Part shown: positions 1 through 7,445 of the stretch, piece by piece
Position numbering within the stretch: position 1 is the stretch's first letter
Layout of the letters: each line of letters opens with the position of its first letter
Assembly (NCBI GenBank): GCA_934633695.1
Contig: CAKTYT010000012.1
Location: forward strand, 1-51,548
Reading direction: 5' to 3'
DNA: 51,548 nucleotides
Origin: an uncultured Clostridia bacterium
GTDB lineage: Bacteria; Bacillota; Clostridia; Christensenellales; CAG-138
Made by a program: the position numbers and the translations under genes
Notes under the pieces: model-generated
Databases searched by the model: none
Told to the model about the DNA's origin: nothing
Seen by the model: the letters and a program-made list of their open reading frames with translations, nothing else

Positions 1-38
1 GAAACCGCCGAAGCGATTTCCCATGATTTGGCTGTTTG

Positions 39-53
39 CTAATCAGTGATTAG
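39..53. repeat. 15-bp perfect palindrome at the left edge
   Basis: A 7-bp inverted repeat (CTAATCA/TGATTAG) surrounds one central base in the gene-free stretch 1-105. On the minus strand an ATG at 24 follows it after 14 bases and opens a frame running off the window, but no clear Shine-Dalgarno site precedes that ATG. An operator for an edge gene is possible. Nothing else was seen in 1-105. Confidence 0.35.
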
Positions 54-105
54 TTGAGGCCGAGTGCTGAACGCATGGTGATGGCAGTGGTCAGAGTAGC
101 CGAGC

Positions 106-285
106 TTAACTGCCTTTTTCGTCACTTTGTGACTGCTGCAATATTTGTTCTGTTTTTTTGCGAACACGATACATTTCTTTAACGACACGGTCGTTTTTCT
201 TTAACGTTCGGATTAACTTTCTCTGCTTGCGATAAATTTTAACTCTATCGCGAAATTTTGAAAAGATGCTTAGCTTCTGTTCCAT
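106..285 (-). CDS. Small highly basic protein (59 aa), unknown function
   Basis: This is a 59-residue frame with a strong Shine-Dalgarno site (TAAGGAGA, 292-300) five bases before the ATG. The protein is rich in Lys and Arg, with charged stretches such as RVKIYRKQRK, few hydrophobic residues, no Cys and no membrane segment. It probably forms a charged helix that binds nucleic acid or another polyanion. It follows the RibU-like gene by 67 bases on the same strand and may end the yybS-rplI-dnaB transcript. I recognise no family. The ribosome site and the even Lys/Arg pattern favour a real gene, but its function is unknown. Confidence 0.6.
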   Translation of the reverse strand: MEQKLSIFSKFRDRVKIYRKQRKLIRTLKKNDRVVKEMYRVRKKTEQILQQSQSDEKGS

Positions 286-352
286 GTCTTATTCTCCTTA
301 AGAATTGCTGCAACTAAAACACACAGTAAATTAACAAAAATGCTCCTTATAA

Positions 353-928
353 TTACTCATTACGAGTTGCGAAAAATTCCTTCTTCAGTGCCTTGGAAAT
401 CGTTTTATAAAGAGCAAAGGTGATCGCGGAATTCCCAAATGCCTTTATCGCATTAAATGCAATAATACTCGGCATAAGTCCCCAAACGACCTTTTGTGCT
501 TCGGAGTAGGGCATATTGCCGAGGAAGAGTGGCGTAAGCAGGCAGTTGAGTGGTATCATAACAGCTGTCATCGTTACCGCACCGAGGACAAGGGAAACGA
601 CAGCACCCTTGAGGGTATGGAACTTTTTGTAAATCGAGCCTGCAACGAGCACCATTGCACCCGTTGCGAAAAAATGCATTGCCGCACCGATGAAGCCGGT
701 GGACGAGGCAAATGCAGCCTGCAAAAGAGAGACGATCGCCGTGATGACAAGTCCCGAAACCGGACCGTACATAAACGTCCCGATAAGAATAGGTACGTCC
801 GCAAAATCGTACTCGAGGAACGGAACGGTCGGGATAACGGGAAATTTCGGTACCCAAAGGGCAAGTACAAGCGAAATGGCTGCTAAAAGGGCAAGCTTAA
901 CAAGCCTGTCAATATTTTTGTTCAACAT
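353..928 (-). CDS. ribU: ECF transporter substrate-binding (S) component, RibU-type (riboflavin)
   Basis: This 191-residue membrane protein of about six helices is the substrate-binding component of an energy-coupling-factor importer. The motif FLEYDFADVPILIG near residue 37, followed by a GPVSGL turn, is typical of the RibU riboflavin group. Such proteins usually share an EcfA-EcfA'-EcfT module encoded elsewhere; none adjoins this gene. TAGGAGA lies five bases before the ATG. It starts 17 bases after dnaB stops, so it is probably co-transcribed with the replication/ribosome genes. I saw no FMN riboswitch upstream. Riboflavin is inferred from the motif; another flavin-like substrate is possible. 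Confidence 0.8.
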   Translation of the reverse strand: MLNKNIDRLVKLALLAAISLVLALWVPKFPVIPTVPFLEYDFADVPILIGTFMYGPVSGLVITAIVSLLQAAFASSTGFIGAAMHFFATGAMVLVAGSIYKKFHTLKGAVVSLVLGAVTMTAVMIPLNCLLTPLFLGNMPYSEAQKVVWGLMPSIIAFNAIKAFGNSAITFALYKTISKALKKEFFATRNE

Positions 929-945
929 AGTTTTCTCCTAACGGA

Positions 946-2289
946 CTAAAATTGTTCCACGTCAATATAGTTGACGTACTTTGTAAGTTCCGGCACCCAA
1001 GTCGCTCGGATGGAGGCGGTGGCACCGTTCCTGTGCTTGACAAGGTTGATGTACCCGGTGTTGTCTCCGTTCATTGCTTCCTCCGTATCAGGGTAGGCAG
1101 CAGGTCGGTAGAGCATCATGATGATGTCGGAATCCTGCTCGATAGAGCCGCTCTCACGCAGGTCGCTCATCAGCGGAGTGTGATCCTTTCGTTTGTCGGG
1201 CTCACGGGACAGCTGTGAGATCAGAAGCACCGTAACATCAAGCTCCCTTGCCAGCGTTTTGAGATTTCTCGTCATGTCGGAAATTTCAAGCACTCGCGAG
1301 TCGAAACGCTTGCCGGACTGCATGAGCTGCAAATAGTCAATGACGATAATATCCAACCCGTGCATTGCCTTCACCCTTCGGCATTTTGAGCGGATCTGTG
1401 CGACCGTAACGCCGGGCGTATCGTCGATAAGTATCTTTGCACCGCCGACACTGTTGAATTTATCGGCAATTTTCAGTATCTCGTTGGGAGCAAGCTCGCC
1501 CGTGCGGATCTTCTGCATATTGACCTCCGATTCCGACGCCATGATACGGGTAACAAGCTGTTCCTTGCTCATCTCGAGGCTGAAGATCGCAACGCTCGCC
1601 CCTTCCCTTATCGCGGCATTTGAGGCGACGTTGAGGGCAAAAGCGGTTTTACCGGTTGCGGGTCTTCCGGCAACGACAACAAGGTCGCTCCGCTGAAGGC
1701 CGCTCGTCACGTCGTCAAGGTCGATAAGTCCGGTCGCAATGCCAGTTCGCTTGCCCTGAAGCTGGAGCAGTTCGCCAAGCTGTGAGTACACCCTGGAATA
1801 CACCGGACCGATGTTTTCCATAGAATCGGTTGATTTATGCATCGCAATATCATAAATCTTTCGCTCGGCTTCGGCAAGTATGCTGTCGGTATCGCCTGTC
1901 GTATTGCCTGCCTCGGCGGCAATGCCCGTTGTCACGGCAATGAGCCGGCGTCGTATCGAGTGACTTTCAACAATATCGACATAGTATTCAATATTGCTTG
2001 CACTGGGGGTGTAGAGGGCAAGCTCGGCAATGTAGCTTGTCCCGCCTGCGGGGTCAAGCTTGCCGTCCTTCTCAAGCATATCGACGAGAGTGACCGTGTC
2101 AATAAGGCTTCCCTTATCGTAAAGCTCCTGCATGGCTCTGAAAATATCCCTGTGGGCGACGGTGTAAAAATCCGTCGGCCCCAACCGCTCCATTGCCTTT
2201 TCAACCGCATGTGAAGAGAGCAGAATGCTCCCAAGCACGGATTTTTCCGCATCGATATTGTGCGGTATCGGGTTTACGGCTTCTTCCAT
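946..2289 (-). CDS. dnaB: Replicative DNA helicase DnaB
   Basis: This is the hexameric helicase that unwinds DNA at the replication fork. The protein (447 aa from the chosen start) has the N-terminal DnaB domain beginning NIDAEKSVLGSILL, a Walker A motif GRPATGKT at residues 208-215, a Walker B segment DIIVIDYLQLM, and the RecA-like DnaB C-terminal domain. The ATG at 2289 is chosen because GGAGGAG sits five bases before it. An upstream in-frame ATG (2304) overlaps that ribosome site and is less likely. It lies between rplI (34-base gap) and the RibU-like gene, matching the Bacillota rplI-dnaB arrangement. No intein or truncation is visible. Confidence 0.97.
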   Translation of the reverse strand: MEEAVNPIPHNIDAEKSVLGSILLSSHAVEKAMERLGPTDFYTVAHRDIFRAMQELYDKGSLIDTVTLVDMLEKDGKLDPAGGTSYIAELALYTPSASNIEYYVDIVESHSIRRRLIAVTTGIAAEAGNTTGDTDSILAEAERKIYDIAMHKSTDSMENIGPVYSRVYSQLGELLQLQGKRTGIATGLIDLDDVTSGLQRSDLVVVAGRPATGKTAFALNVASNAAIREGASVAIFSLEMSKEQLVTRIMASESEVNMQKIRTGELAPNEILKIADKFNSVGGAKILIDDTPGVTVAQIRSKCRRVKAMHGLDIIVIDYLQLMQSGKRFDSRVLEISDMTRNLKTLARELDVTVLLISQLSREPDKRKDHTPLMSDLRESGSIEQDSDIIMMLYRPAAYPDTEEAMNGDNTGYINLVKHRNGATASIRATWVPELTKYVNYIDVEQF

Positions 2290-2323
2290 AGTCACTCCTC
2301 CCATCTGCACTCAGCAGGGAAAT

Positions 2324-2779
2324 TTATTTTTCGCTGAGTTCAAGAACTTCGACCTTGAATTTTGCATCGGTCTGTTCAAACATGTGTGCCCCGACAGTGT
2401 AAATGCCAACAGCCTTTATCGGTTCTGTGAGCTTGATTTTGCGTTTGTCAACGTCAATATCGTACTGCTCTTTTAATGCGGCGGCGATCTCCTTACCGGT
2501 TATCGCACCGAAGAGCCTGCCGTTTTCACCGCATTTGGCATAAACCTTTACAGAATATCCCGTCATGCTTGCTGCAAGAGCCTTTGCATTCTTTCTCTGC
2601 ACCTCGATACGGTGCTTTTGGGCCTGCTTCTTGATGTTTGCGGAATTGATCGTGTCCGCATCGGCGGGTATCGCCAGCTTTCGCGGAATCAGGAAATTGT
2701 TTGCGTAACCGTCGCTGACGGAAACAATGTCTCCGGCCTTACCTGTTCCGTGGACGTCCTGTTTAAGCATAACTTTCAT
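2324..2779 (-). CDS. rplI: 50S ribosomal protein bL9
   Basis: bL9 binds 23S rRNA near the L1 stalk and helps maintain reading frame. The 151-residue protein has the usual two-domain layout. The N-terminal domain starts MKVMLKQDV and carries the signature GDIVSVSDGYANNFLIPRKLA (residues 17-37 in two parts: GDIVSVSDGY and NFLIPRKLA). A long connecting helix follows, then a C-terminal domain ending in KFKVEVLELSEK. Length and domains are normal. AAGAAGG precedes the ATG. It starts 17 bases after the yybS-like gene stops and is followed by dnaB, so the three are very probably one transcript. Confidence 0.97.
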   Translation of the reverse strand: MKVMLKQDVHGTGKAGDIVSVSDGYANNFLIPRKLAIPADADTINSANIKKQAQKHRIEVQRKNAKALAASMTGYSVKVYAKCGENGRLFGAITGKEIAAALKEQYDIDVDKRKIKLTEPIKAVGIYTVGAHMFEQTDAKFKVEVLELSEK

Positions 2780-2796
2780 TGTCTTTACCTTCTTTC

Positions 2797-3996
2797 TCAG
2801 TCTTTTTTGTCACTGTCATTATCGTTGTCGGCTCCATCGCAGTCTGTCCTGTCGCCTTCAGACTTTTTATCGGATTCGGCAGAATCGGGAAGCGGATTTC
2901 CGCTGCCGTTCCTTCCGTCGAAGAAAGCACCATCGTTGTCCTTCTTTCGGACGGCGATGACCCTCCGACCCTGTCCGTCGCCCAAATCGGCAATGACGAC
3001 GGGGCTGTTATTCTGTGCCGCTTCGATGAATGCCTTGCGCAGTATCGCCAGAGTCTTCTCAATTTTCCTGCGACGCATTGCATAAGTCTCAAACACGCCC
3101 GCAACAATGAGAAACATGGGAACAACGAGTGCCATGGCGAAGGGGAGGATGTAGCAGGCATTGGACTGATTCTTCCTGTCGGTTGGGGCATGCAGAATAG
3201 CTGTTTCGGAAGCGGAAGCACCGTTTGCGAACAGGAAGGAGATCATTGCAATGCCCTGCACCAGGAAGATCGGGGCAAAAAGCCCTGCTGCCGTGTAGAT
3301 GATCGTCTCGATATCCTTATACCCGGCAAGGTAGAGGACGAGACAGCCTGCCGCAATGACGGGCATACCGTATTTGAGACTGTACGGAACCTGCCAATTC
3401 ATGAGCCTTGCCATGGGCCGCACCTCCGCCTTGGCGAGAGTGCAGAACTTTTTGCAGACGACAACGCTGATAAAGCCGAGGAACTGGGCTATGGTCGCCA
3501 TTCCTGCATAGAAAGTCGTCGGAATACTCTCGGCAAGCTGTTCGAGCTGAGCTGCCTGCTCGGGCTGAACCTGCTTTATGTAGTCGGCTGCTTCGCGAAA
3601 GAACCGCTGAAAACCTGCGTACGGAGCATTGCCTTCAAGCACTTCGGGAAAGCTTGACAGCATAAAAACCACAACTGCGGAAATAAGTGCCATCGCAAAG
3701 CAGGTGAATCTGTATGACAGCTTATTTTTAAAGCAGGCATACAGTGTTATGACCGAAAGCAGAAAAGCTCCGGCATAGACGGCAGCAAGGTAAAGACTCT
3801 CCATATTGACGGCAATTGTGCCTGCAAAGGTGACGGCGGATGAAACGACAAGGAAGCTGCCGCCCCACGAAAGTCCTATGCATGCCGCACCTGCCGCAAC
3901 TATAAAAAGGAAAGTCGGAGCGTATATCGCCGAGACAACGCCGACCGCACCCAGAAGAATGGCAATTAAAAATCTTTTGAGGGAAAATTTCTCCAT
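2797..3996 (-). CDS. yybS: YybS-like DUF2232 polytopic membrane protein
   Basis: This 399-residue integral membrane protein has about eight hydrophobic segments and a hydrophilic, Asp/Lys-rich C-terminal tail. It matches the DUF2232/YybS family in hydrophobic layout and in lying just upstream of rplI-dnaB. The molecular role of the family is unknown; in Bacillus it neighbours the c-di-AMP phosphodiesterase gene gdpP. The ATG at 3996 is preferred because GAGAGG lies about 10 bases upstream; a TTG at 4005 would almost touch that site. It is the first gene of the operon from the promoter at 4056-4084. No gdpP lies between it and rplI, an omission worth noting. Confidence 0.75.
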   Translation of the reverse strand: MEKFSLKRFLIAILLGAVGVVSAIYAPTFLFIVAAGAACIGLSWGGSFLVVSSAVTFAGTIAVNMESLYLAAVYAGAFLLSVITLYACFKNKLSYRFTCFAMALISAVVVFMLSSFPEVLEGNAPYAGFQRFFREAADYIKQVQPEQAAQLEQLAESIPTTFYAGMATIAQFLGFISVVVCKKFCTLAKAEVRPMARLMNWQVPYSLKYGMPVIAAGCLVLYLAGYKDIETIIYTAAGLFAPIFLVQGIAMISFLFANGASASETAILHAPTDRKNQSNACYILPFAMALVVPMFLIVAGVFETYAMRRRKIEKTLAILRKAFIEAAQNNSPVVIADLGDGQGRRVIAVRKKDNDGAFFDGRNGSGNPLPDSAESDKKSEGDRTDCDGADNDNDSDKKD

Positions 3997-4055
3997 TATA
4001 GACAAACCTCTCTATGTTCTGTGAGTGAACCGGCTCAAGCCAACCACCCACACTA

Positions 4056-4084
4056 ATATTACTCATTTGCCCGGTATCTGTCAA
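4056..4084 (-). promoter_or_regulatory. Sigma-A-type promoter for the yybS-rplI-dnaB operon
   Basis: On the minus strand a perfect TTGACA (-35, 4079-4084) is followed after 17 bases by TAATAT (-10, 4056-4061), about 60 bases before the yybS start. Confidence 0.8.
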
Positions 4085-4135
4085 GAATCAATTTGGGCGT
4101 TTTTTCGATATTGTTTCTCCCGAACAGAAATAGAT

Positions 4136-4161
4136 CCCCGACGATTTATCCATCGTCAGGG
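4136..4161 (-). terminator. Hairpin after the secreted Cys/His-repeat protein gene
   Basis: Ten-base arms (CCCCGACGAT and ATCGTCAGGG, one mismatch) flank a six-base loop. On the minus strand it begins about 23 bases after the stop of the frame-corrected gene at 4185, but it lies across the end of the uncorrected frame, which stops at 4156. There is no good U-tract, so termination strength is uncertain. Its position supports 4185 as the natural gene end. Confidence 0.45.
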
Positions 4162-4184
4162 ATTTTGCAGGGGCGATATTAAGT

Positions 4185-5490
4185 TCAATCGGCAATGCTT
4201 CTGTCGCCGAAGGTCAAACCGGCTTTGCCGGGTACAATGATGGGTGCAACGCCCGGACCTGAGTAGCCGCAGATCGTGCATACCGACCCTGTACCGTAGA
4301 TGTGAGCCTGGGTGATTGACTTTCCGCAGTCGCCGCAGGTTTTTTTTGTGACCGCTGAATCCGGCATTGACCCATCCGGAAAAGCTGTGGTTTTTCTGTT
4401 CAACCCTTCCGCACCTGCAGCTCCTGCTGTGCGTAGTGTTATCGTTGCTCGACCAGCTTGTAAAGGAGTGGGATTCCAATGCCACCCTGCTGCACTGCTC
4501 GCACTGGCTGCGGTGCTTGCTGTCGGAGTAGGAAGTCCATCCGATGTAGTTGTGATTGTCCGTCAACACCCTGTCGCAGCCGCTGCAAGTCTTTCTGTGC
4601 TTCTGTACAGTGTAATTTGTCCAACTGCTCATCTTGTGGGACTTTACTTCCGTTTTGTCACAACCGGTACACTGGCATGTGACTCGGTGACCGGAGCTTC
4701 CCAGGTTTACACCATCGGAACCAATGTAGTTATGATTGATATAAAAGCGATAGAATTCGTAATATATGCTCATATCGGAACCTTCCGGACCATCATAGCT
4801 GTATTCACGGGGGACAAACTTGGGAGAGTGTTCAAACAAGCCGCCGCAACCCAACTTTGAAATGATCCTTGTCACCTGCCCGTTTGAGTCCACTTGCGAC
4901 ACGCACCCCGCATGACAGATCTGCCCGTAGGTTTTGTTCTTGAAGTATAAAATAATATCGCCCACACGAACTTCCCCGTCGCTTTCACTGAGCTTCACCT
5001 TGATAAAAGGGCTGTCATTCCAGAACTTGTACAACATATGGTCAGTGTCATAAAGTGATTCGTATTCTGCACGTGCCGCTTCATCCGGGTTTGATGCCAG
5101 GAAATGAGTGTTTGATTCATAATCCCTCAAGTGAAGTGCATATGAATAACAGTTGAACCTGTTAGTCGGATTGCCAATGCGTCTGTAGGTAGAAAAATTG
5201 GGATCGTTTTCAAGAGATAAATTCTCTTGACACAAAAAATCGTCGAGTTCGTCGTCGCTCATTTCTTCATATTCCCTGGCATAAACACGGGTACCGCCGG
5301 GAGTGTAGATATAGCTGACCACGTATGAACCCAAATTCCTCGTGTCCTCAACAGGGTACGAACTCTTAAGGAAGTCGTAGAAATTATCATCGCCCTTTTC
5401 GGCTTCTGCGAAGACACCGCCAGTACAGATTGACACAAACAAAGTTAATGTACAAAGCGAGAACAGCAAAAGAACATTTATTTTTTTCAT
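4185..5490 (-). CDS. Secreted papain-fold-like protein with Cys/His repeats, frameshifted in an A8 run
   Basis: An N-terminal signal peptide (residues 1-29) precedes a domain with NCYSYAL (Cys114), a VGDIILYF strand, and ICHAG (His193), the Cys/His layout of NlpC/P60-like or CHAP-like cysteine hydrolases. From residue 268 about four tandem units of roughly 35 residues follow, each with a CxxC pair and a conserved His and Trp, resembling zinc-ribbon repeats in clostridial surface proteins. At coding-strand A8 (4340-4347) the frame breaks. Read straight, it becomes Arg-rich nonsense to 4156. Dropping one A restores the fifth repeat (TCGDCGKSITQAH, then CTICGYSG) and a stop at 4185, giving about 434 aa. 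Possible explanations are transcriptional slippage, phase variation, mutation or a sequencing error. It starts three bases after the upstream lipoprotein gene ends. Its substrate is unknown. Confidence 0.7.
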
Positions 5491-5493
5491 AGT

Positions 5494-6273
5494 TTATTCT
5501 CCTTGGTGTTCAAAAATTGTCAATTCACAAGCAACGTTTCCGGGTTGAAAATTCATATCTGAACGTCGTTTTACGTTAGTTTTCTGCCCACTCATATAGA
5601 GATTGTAATACTCTTCACAAGTGTAGCCTGCCAATGCTGCTTCATAGACGGCATCACGCAGCTGAATGAAATCATCACAGTTCGTTACGGCAAACCGCTC
5701 GATATGCTCTTCGCCGTCCTCACTCTGATAGATTGCAGTTATCCATTCAGTATTGTCAAAAAATTTGTAGCCAATGATTTCATTGCTTGAGTTGAAAAGA
5801 AAATCTCTAATAAATCCTATACAACCGATTCTTCTACCGCACTCATCAGCGAAAGAAAAGGAAACGAGACCACCGATAGAAACATTCTCTTTAAAAATCG
5901 AGGTTTCGCTTTCGCTTAACATCCTGAAGCTGCTTTTTTCAAGAATGTCCTGCCACTGTCTCACAAGCTCGGGATCATCGACATATAAGCCGAAATATAT
6001 GTCATCAAGAGTGGAAAATGACACACAAATGTACCTCGCTTCGCCGTCAAGCTCAAAGCCGTAATACGTTTCCTCGGGAGTGGGTTCGGGTTCAGCTGTG
6101 GGCTCTTCCGTGGGTTCGATTTTCTTTGAGTCGATGTTTTCGCCCGACTGTGCGGACTGAGTAGGTTCGGGGGATGGGCCGGCTTCCTTGCTTCCGCAGC
6201 CCGTCAGCAAGAAGCAGAGCAGGGTGAGGAGCACAAGGGTGAGAGCTAGAGTGAGTGAAAAACTTTTTTTCAT
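5494..6273 (-). CDS. Secreted lipoprotein (259 aa), unknown function
   Basis: A type II signal peptide ends in the lipobox LLTGC (Cys26). A Pro/Glu/Thr-rich linker (about residues 32-68) then leads to a globular domain of about 190 residues with no motif I recognise. The protein should be anchored on the outer face of the cytoplasmic membrane. AAGGAGG precedes the ATG. It is the first gene of a two-gene operon with the Cys/His-repeat protein, only three bases apart, so the two probably act together at the surface. The operon has a near-perfect promoter at 6382-6410 and a leader of about 100 bases. Confidence 0.8.
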   Translation of the reverse strand: MKKSFSLTLALTLVLLTLLCFLLTGCGSKEAGPSPEPTQSAQSGENIDSKKIEPTEEPTAEPEPTPEETYYGFELDGEARYICVSFSTLDDIYFGLYVDDPELVRQWQDILEKSSFRMLSESETSIFKENVSIGGLVSFSFADECGRRIGCIGFIRDFLFNSSNEIIGYKFFDNTEWITAIYQSEDGEEHIERFAVTNCDDFIQLRDAVYEAALAGYTCEEYYNLYMSGQKTNVKRRSDMNFQPGNVACELTIFEHQGE

Positions 6274-6381
6274 AAAGAACCTCCTTGCCTATAAAAAGGC
6301 ACATTTTGATTTCATGTATGCCGACAAAATCGGCCACCATTACAGCTGCAGATTCAGAATCTGACATACCTGATATAACAG

Positions 6382-6410
6382 ATTATACGGGTATTTCCAA
6401 TGTTTGTCAA
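6382..6410 (-). promoter_or_regulatory. Consensus sigma-A promoter for the lipoprotein operon
   Basis: On the minus strand TTGACA (6405-6410) and TATAAT (6382-6387) are both perfect hexamers with a 17-bp spacer. It is the strongest-looking promoter in the window and implies high expression of the two secreted proteins. Confidence 0.88.
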
Positions 6411-6448
6411 GTACTATTTAGATGAAAAAAACTAAAAAATAATGTGAC

Positions 6449-6527
6449 CGTGCCTATTCCGCCTTCGGCAGCTGCGTGGAATAAAGCACGGAGAAGACCT
6501 TTCACCTCGGCTGCGGCAGCGGAATAG
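6449..6527 (+). repeat. Competing inverted repeats upstream of yunB
   Basis: CTATTCCGC (6454-6462) can pair partly with GGAATA (6478-6483), strengthened by CGTGC/GCACG (6449-6453/6486-6490), or fully with GCGGAATAG (6519-6527). The two pairings exclude each other. If transcribed, this could be an attenuator or a protein-binding leader for yunB. No U-tract follows. Confidence 0.35.
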
Positions 6528-6560
6528 TTTAACAGCAGGAAGAATGCATGGAGGAAGGTT

Positions 6561-7280
6561 ATGGGTGAAATTGATTTGAGAGGGAATGAGCAGATTGCAG
6601 AAATAAGAAAGAAAAGAGGACGCGGCAAAAAGGTAACGGGAAAAATGCGTGCAATTATCGCAGCAGGTACCGTGCTTACAGCACTGATACTGATTGACAT
6701 TGCTCTTGCAAAGCCACTGTGTTCACTCGCTTCGGAACAGGTCAGGCAGGCTGCCTCACAAATTCTGAATGAAGCGATCCTCGGCATTGTCGGGCAGAGG
6801 GCGAATACCGAAAACAGAGAATTGACTCGAATTGAAACGGACGATAGCGGAAATTCGTTTTTAGTCGTCGATTCGGATACGCTGAATCTGGAATCTGCAA
6901 GAATAGTCGAGCTTGCTCAAAGCATGATGCGAAAGGTGAAGCTTGACGGTGTCGGGATACCGATGGGGACGGCGACGGGCATAGCGGCTCTGTCGGGGTT
7001 CGGACCGAGAATTGAGGTCAAGTTTGAGCAGACGGGCAGCATCGGAAGTGAACTTGTTTCTTTTTTCCGCGGAGAGGGAATAAATCAGACAAGATACTGT
7101 GTGGTGCTGAAGCTGACTGCAAACATACGGTTCGTAATGAGCGGGCATGAACAAACGGTCAGGGTCGTGCAGACGGCAATGCTCTGCGACAGAGTGATTG
7201 TCGGCAATGTCCCTGCCGCATACACCAATGTTGATTCGGTAGATTCGGCACTGAACCTTTTACCCTCGGCAGAAGAGTAA
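6561..7280 (+). CDS. yunB: Sporulation protein YunB
   Basis: YunB is a mother-cell sporulation protein needed for normal spore formation; its biochemical role is unknown. The 239-residue protein has a basic cytoplasmic N terminus, one membrane segment (about residues 29-50), then the family core. Diagnostic stretches are GIPMGTATGI, LSGFGPRIEV, GINQTRYCVVL and VIVGNVPAAY, in the usual order. Length is normal. GGAGGAAGG lies a few bases before the ATG. It stands alone on the plus strand, divergent from the lipoprotein operon. I could not pick a convincing sigma-E promoter; the upstream region holds competing inverted repeats. Confidence 0.92.
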   Translation: MGEIDLRGNEQIAEIRKKRGRGKKVTGKMRAIIAAGTVLTALILIDIALAKPLCSLASEQVRQAASQILNEAILGIVGQRANTENRELTRIETDDSGNSFLVVDSDTLNLESARIVELAQSMMRKVKLDGVGIPMGTATGIAALSGFGPRIEVKFEQTGSIGSELVSFFRGEGINQTRYCVVLKLTANIRFVMSGHEQTVRVVQTAMLCDRVIVGNVPAAYTNVDSVDSALNLLPSAEE

Positions 7281-7333
7281 AATTGATACCTTAAGCGGAG
7301 AAAATTAATATAGAATATGTTTTGGACCTCTCC

Positions 7334-7362
7334 TTGAAGGTTGCGTGAGGGTCTGTTATAAT
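7334..7362 (+). promoter_or_regulatory. Promoter for prs-rarA
   Basis: TTGAAG (-35, 7334-7339), a 17-bp spacer and a perfect TATAAT (-10, 7357-7362) lie about 84 bases before the prs ATG. Confidence 0.82.
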
Positions 7363-7445
7363 TGATTTGGACAGGAAAACGATGGCTTTATAAGTGCGGT
7401 ACTTTGACCGCAGCGAAGCCGACATGAGAAGGGAGCAACTGTTTA

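Noticed and set aside
929..945. FMN riboswitch controlling the RibU-like gene
   Set aside because: Only 17 bases separate it from dnaB; no FMN aptamer sequence occurs nearby.
2779..3657. Plus-strand frame of 292 codons opposite the yybS-like gene
   Set aside because: It overlaps a membrane protein in a conserved gene order and has no recognisable domain or ribosome site.
4312..4860. Plus-strand frame of 182 codons opposite the Cys/His-repeat gene
   Set aside because: The minus strand has a clear signal peptide, active-site-like motifs and repeats; the plus frame is a shadow of the repeats.
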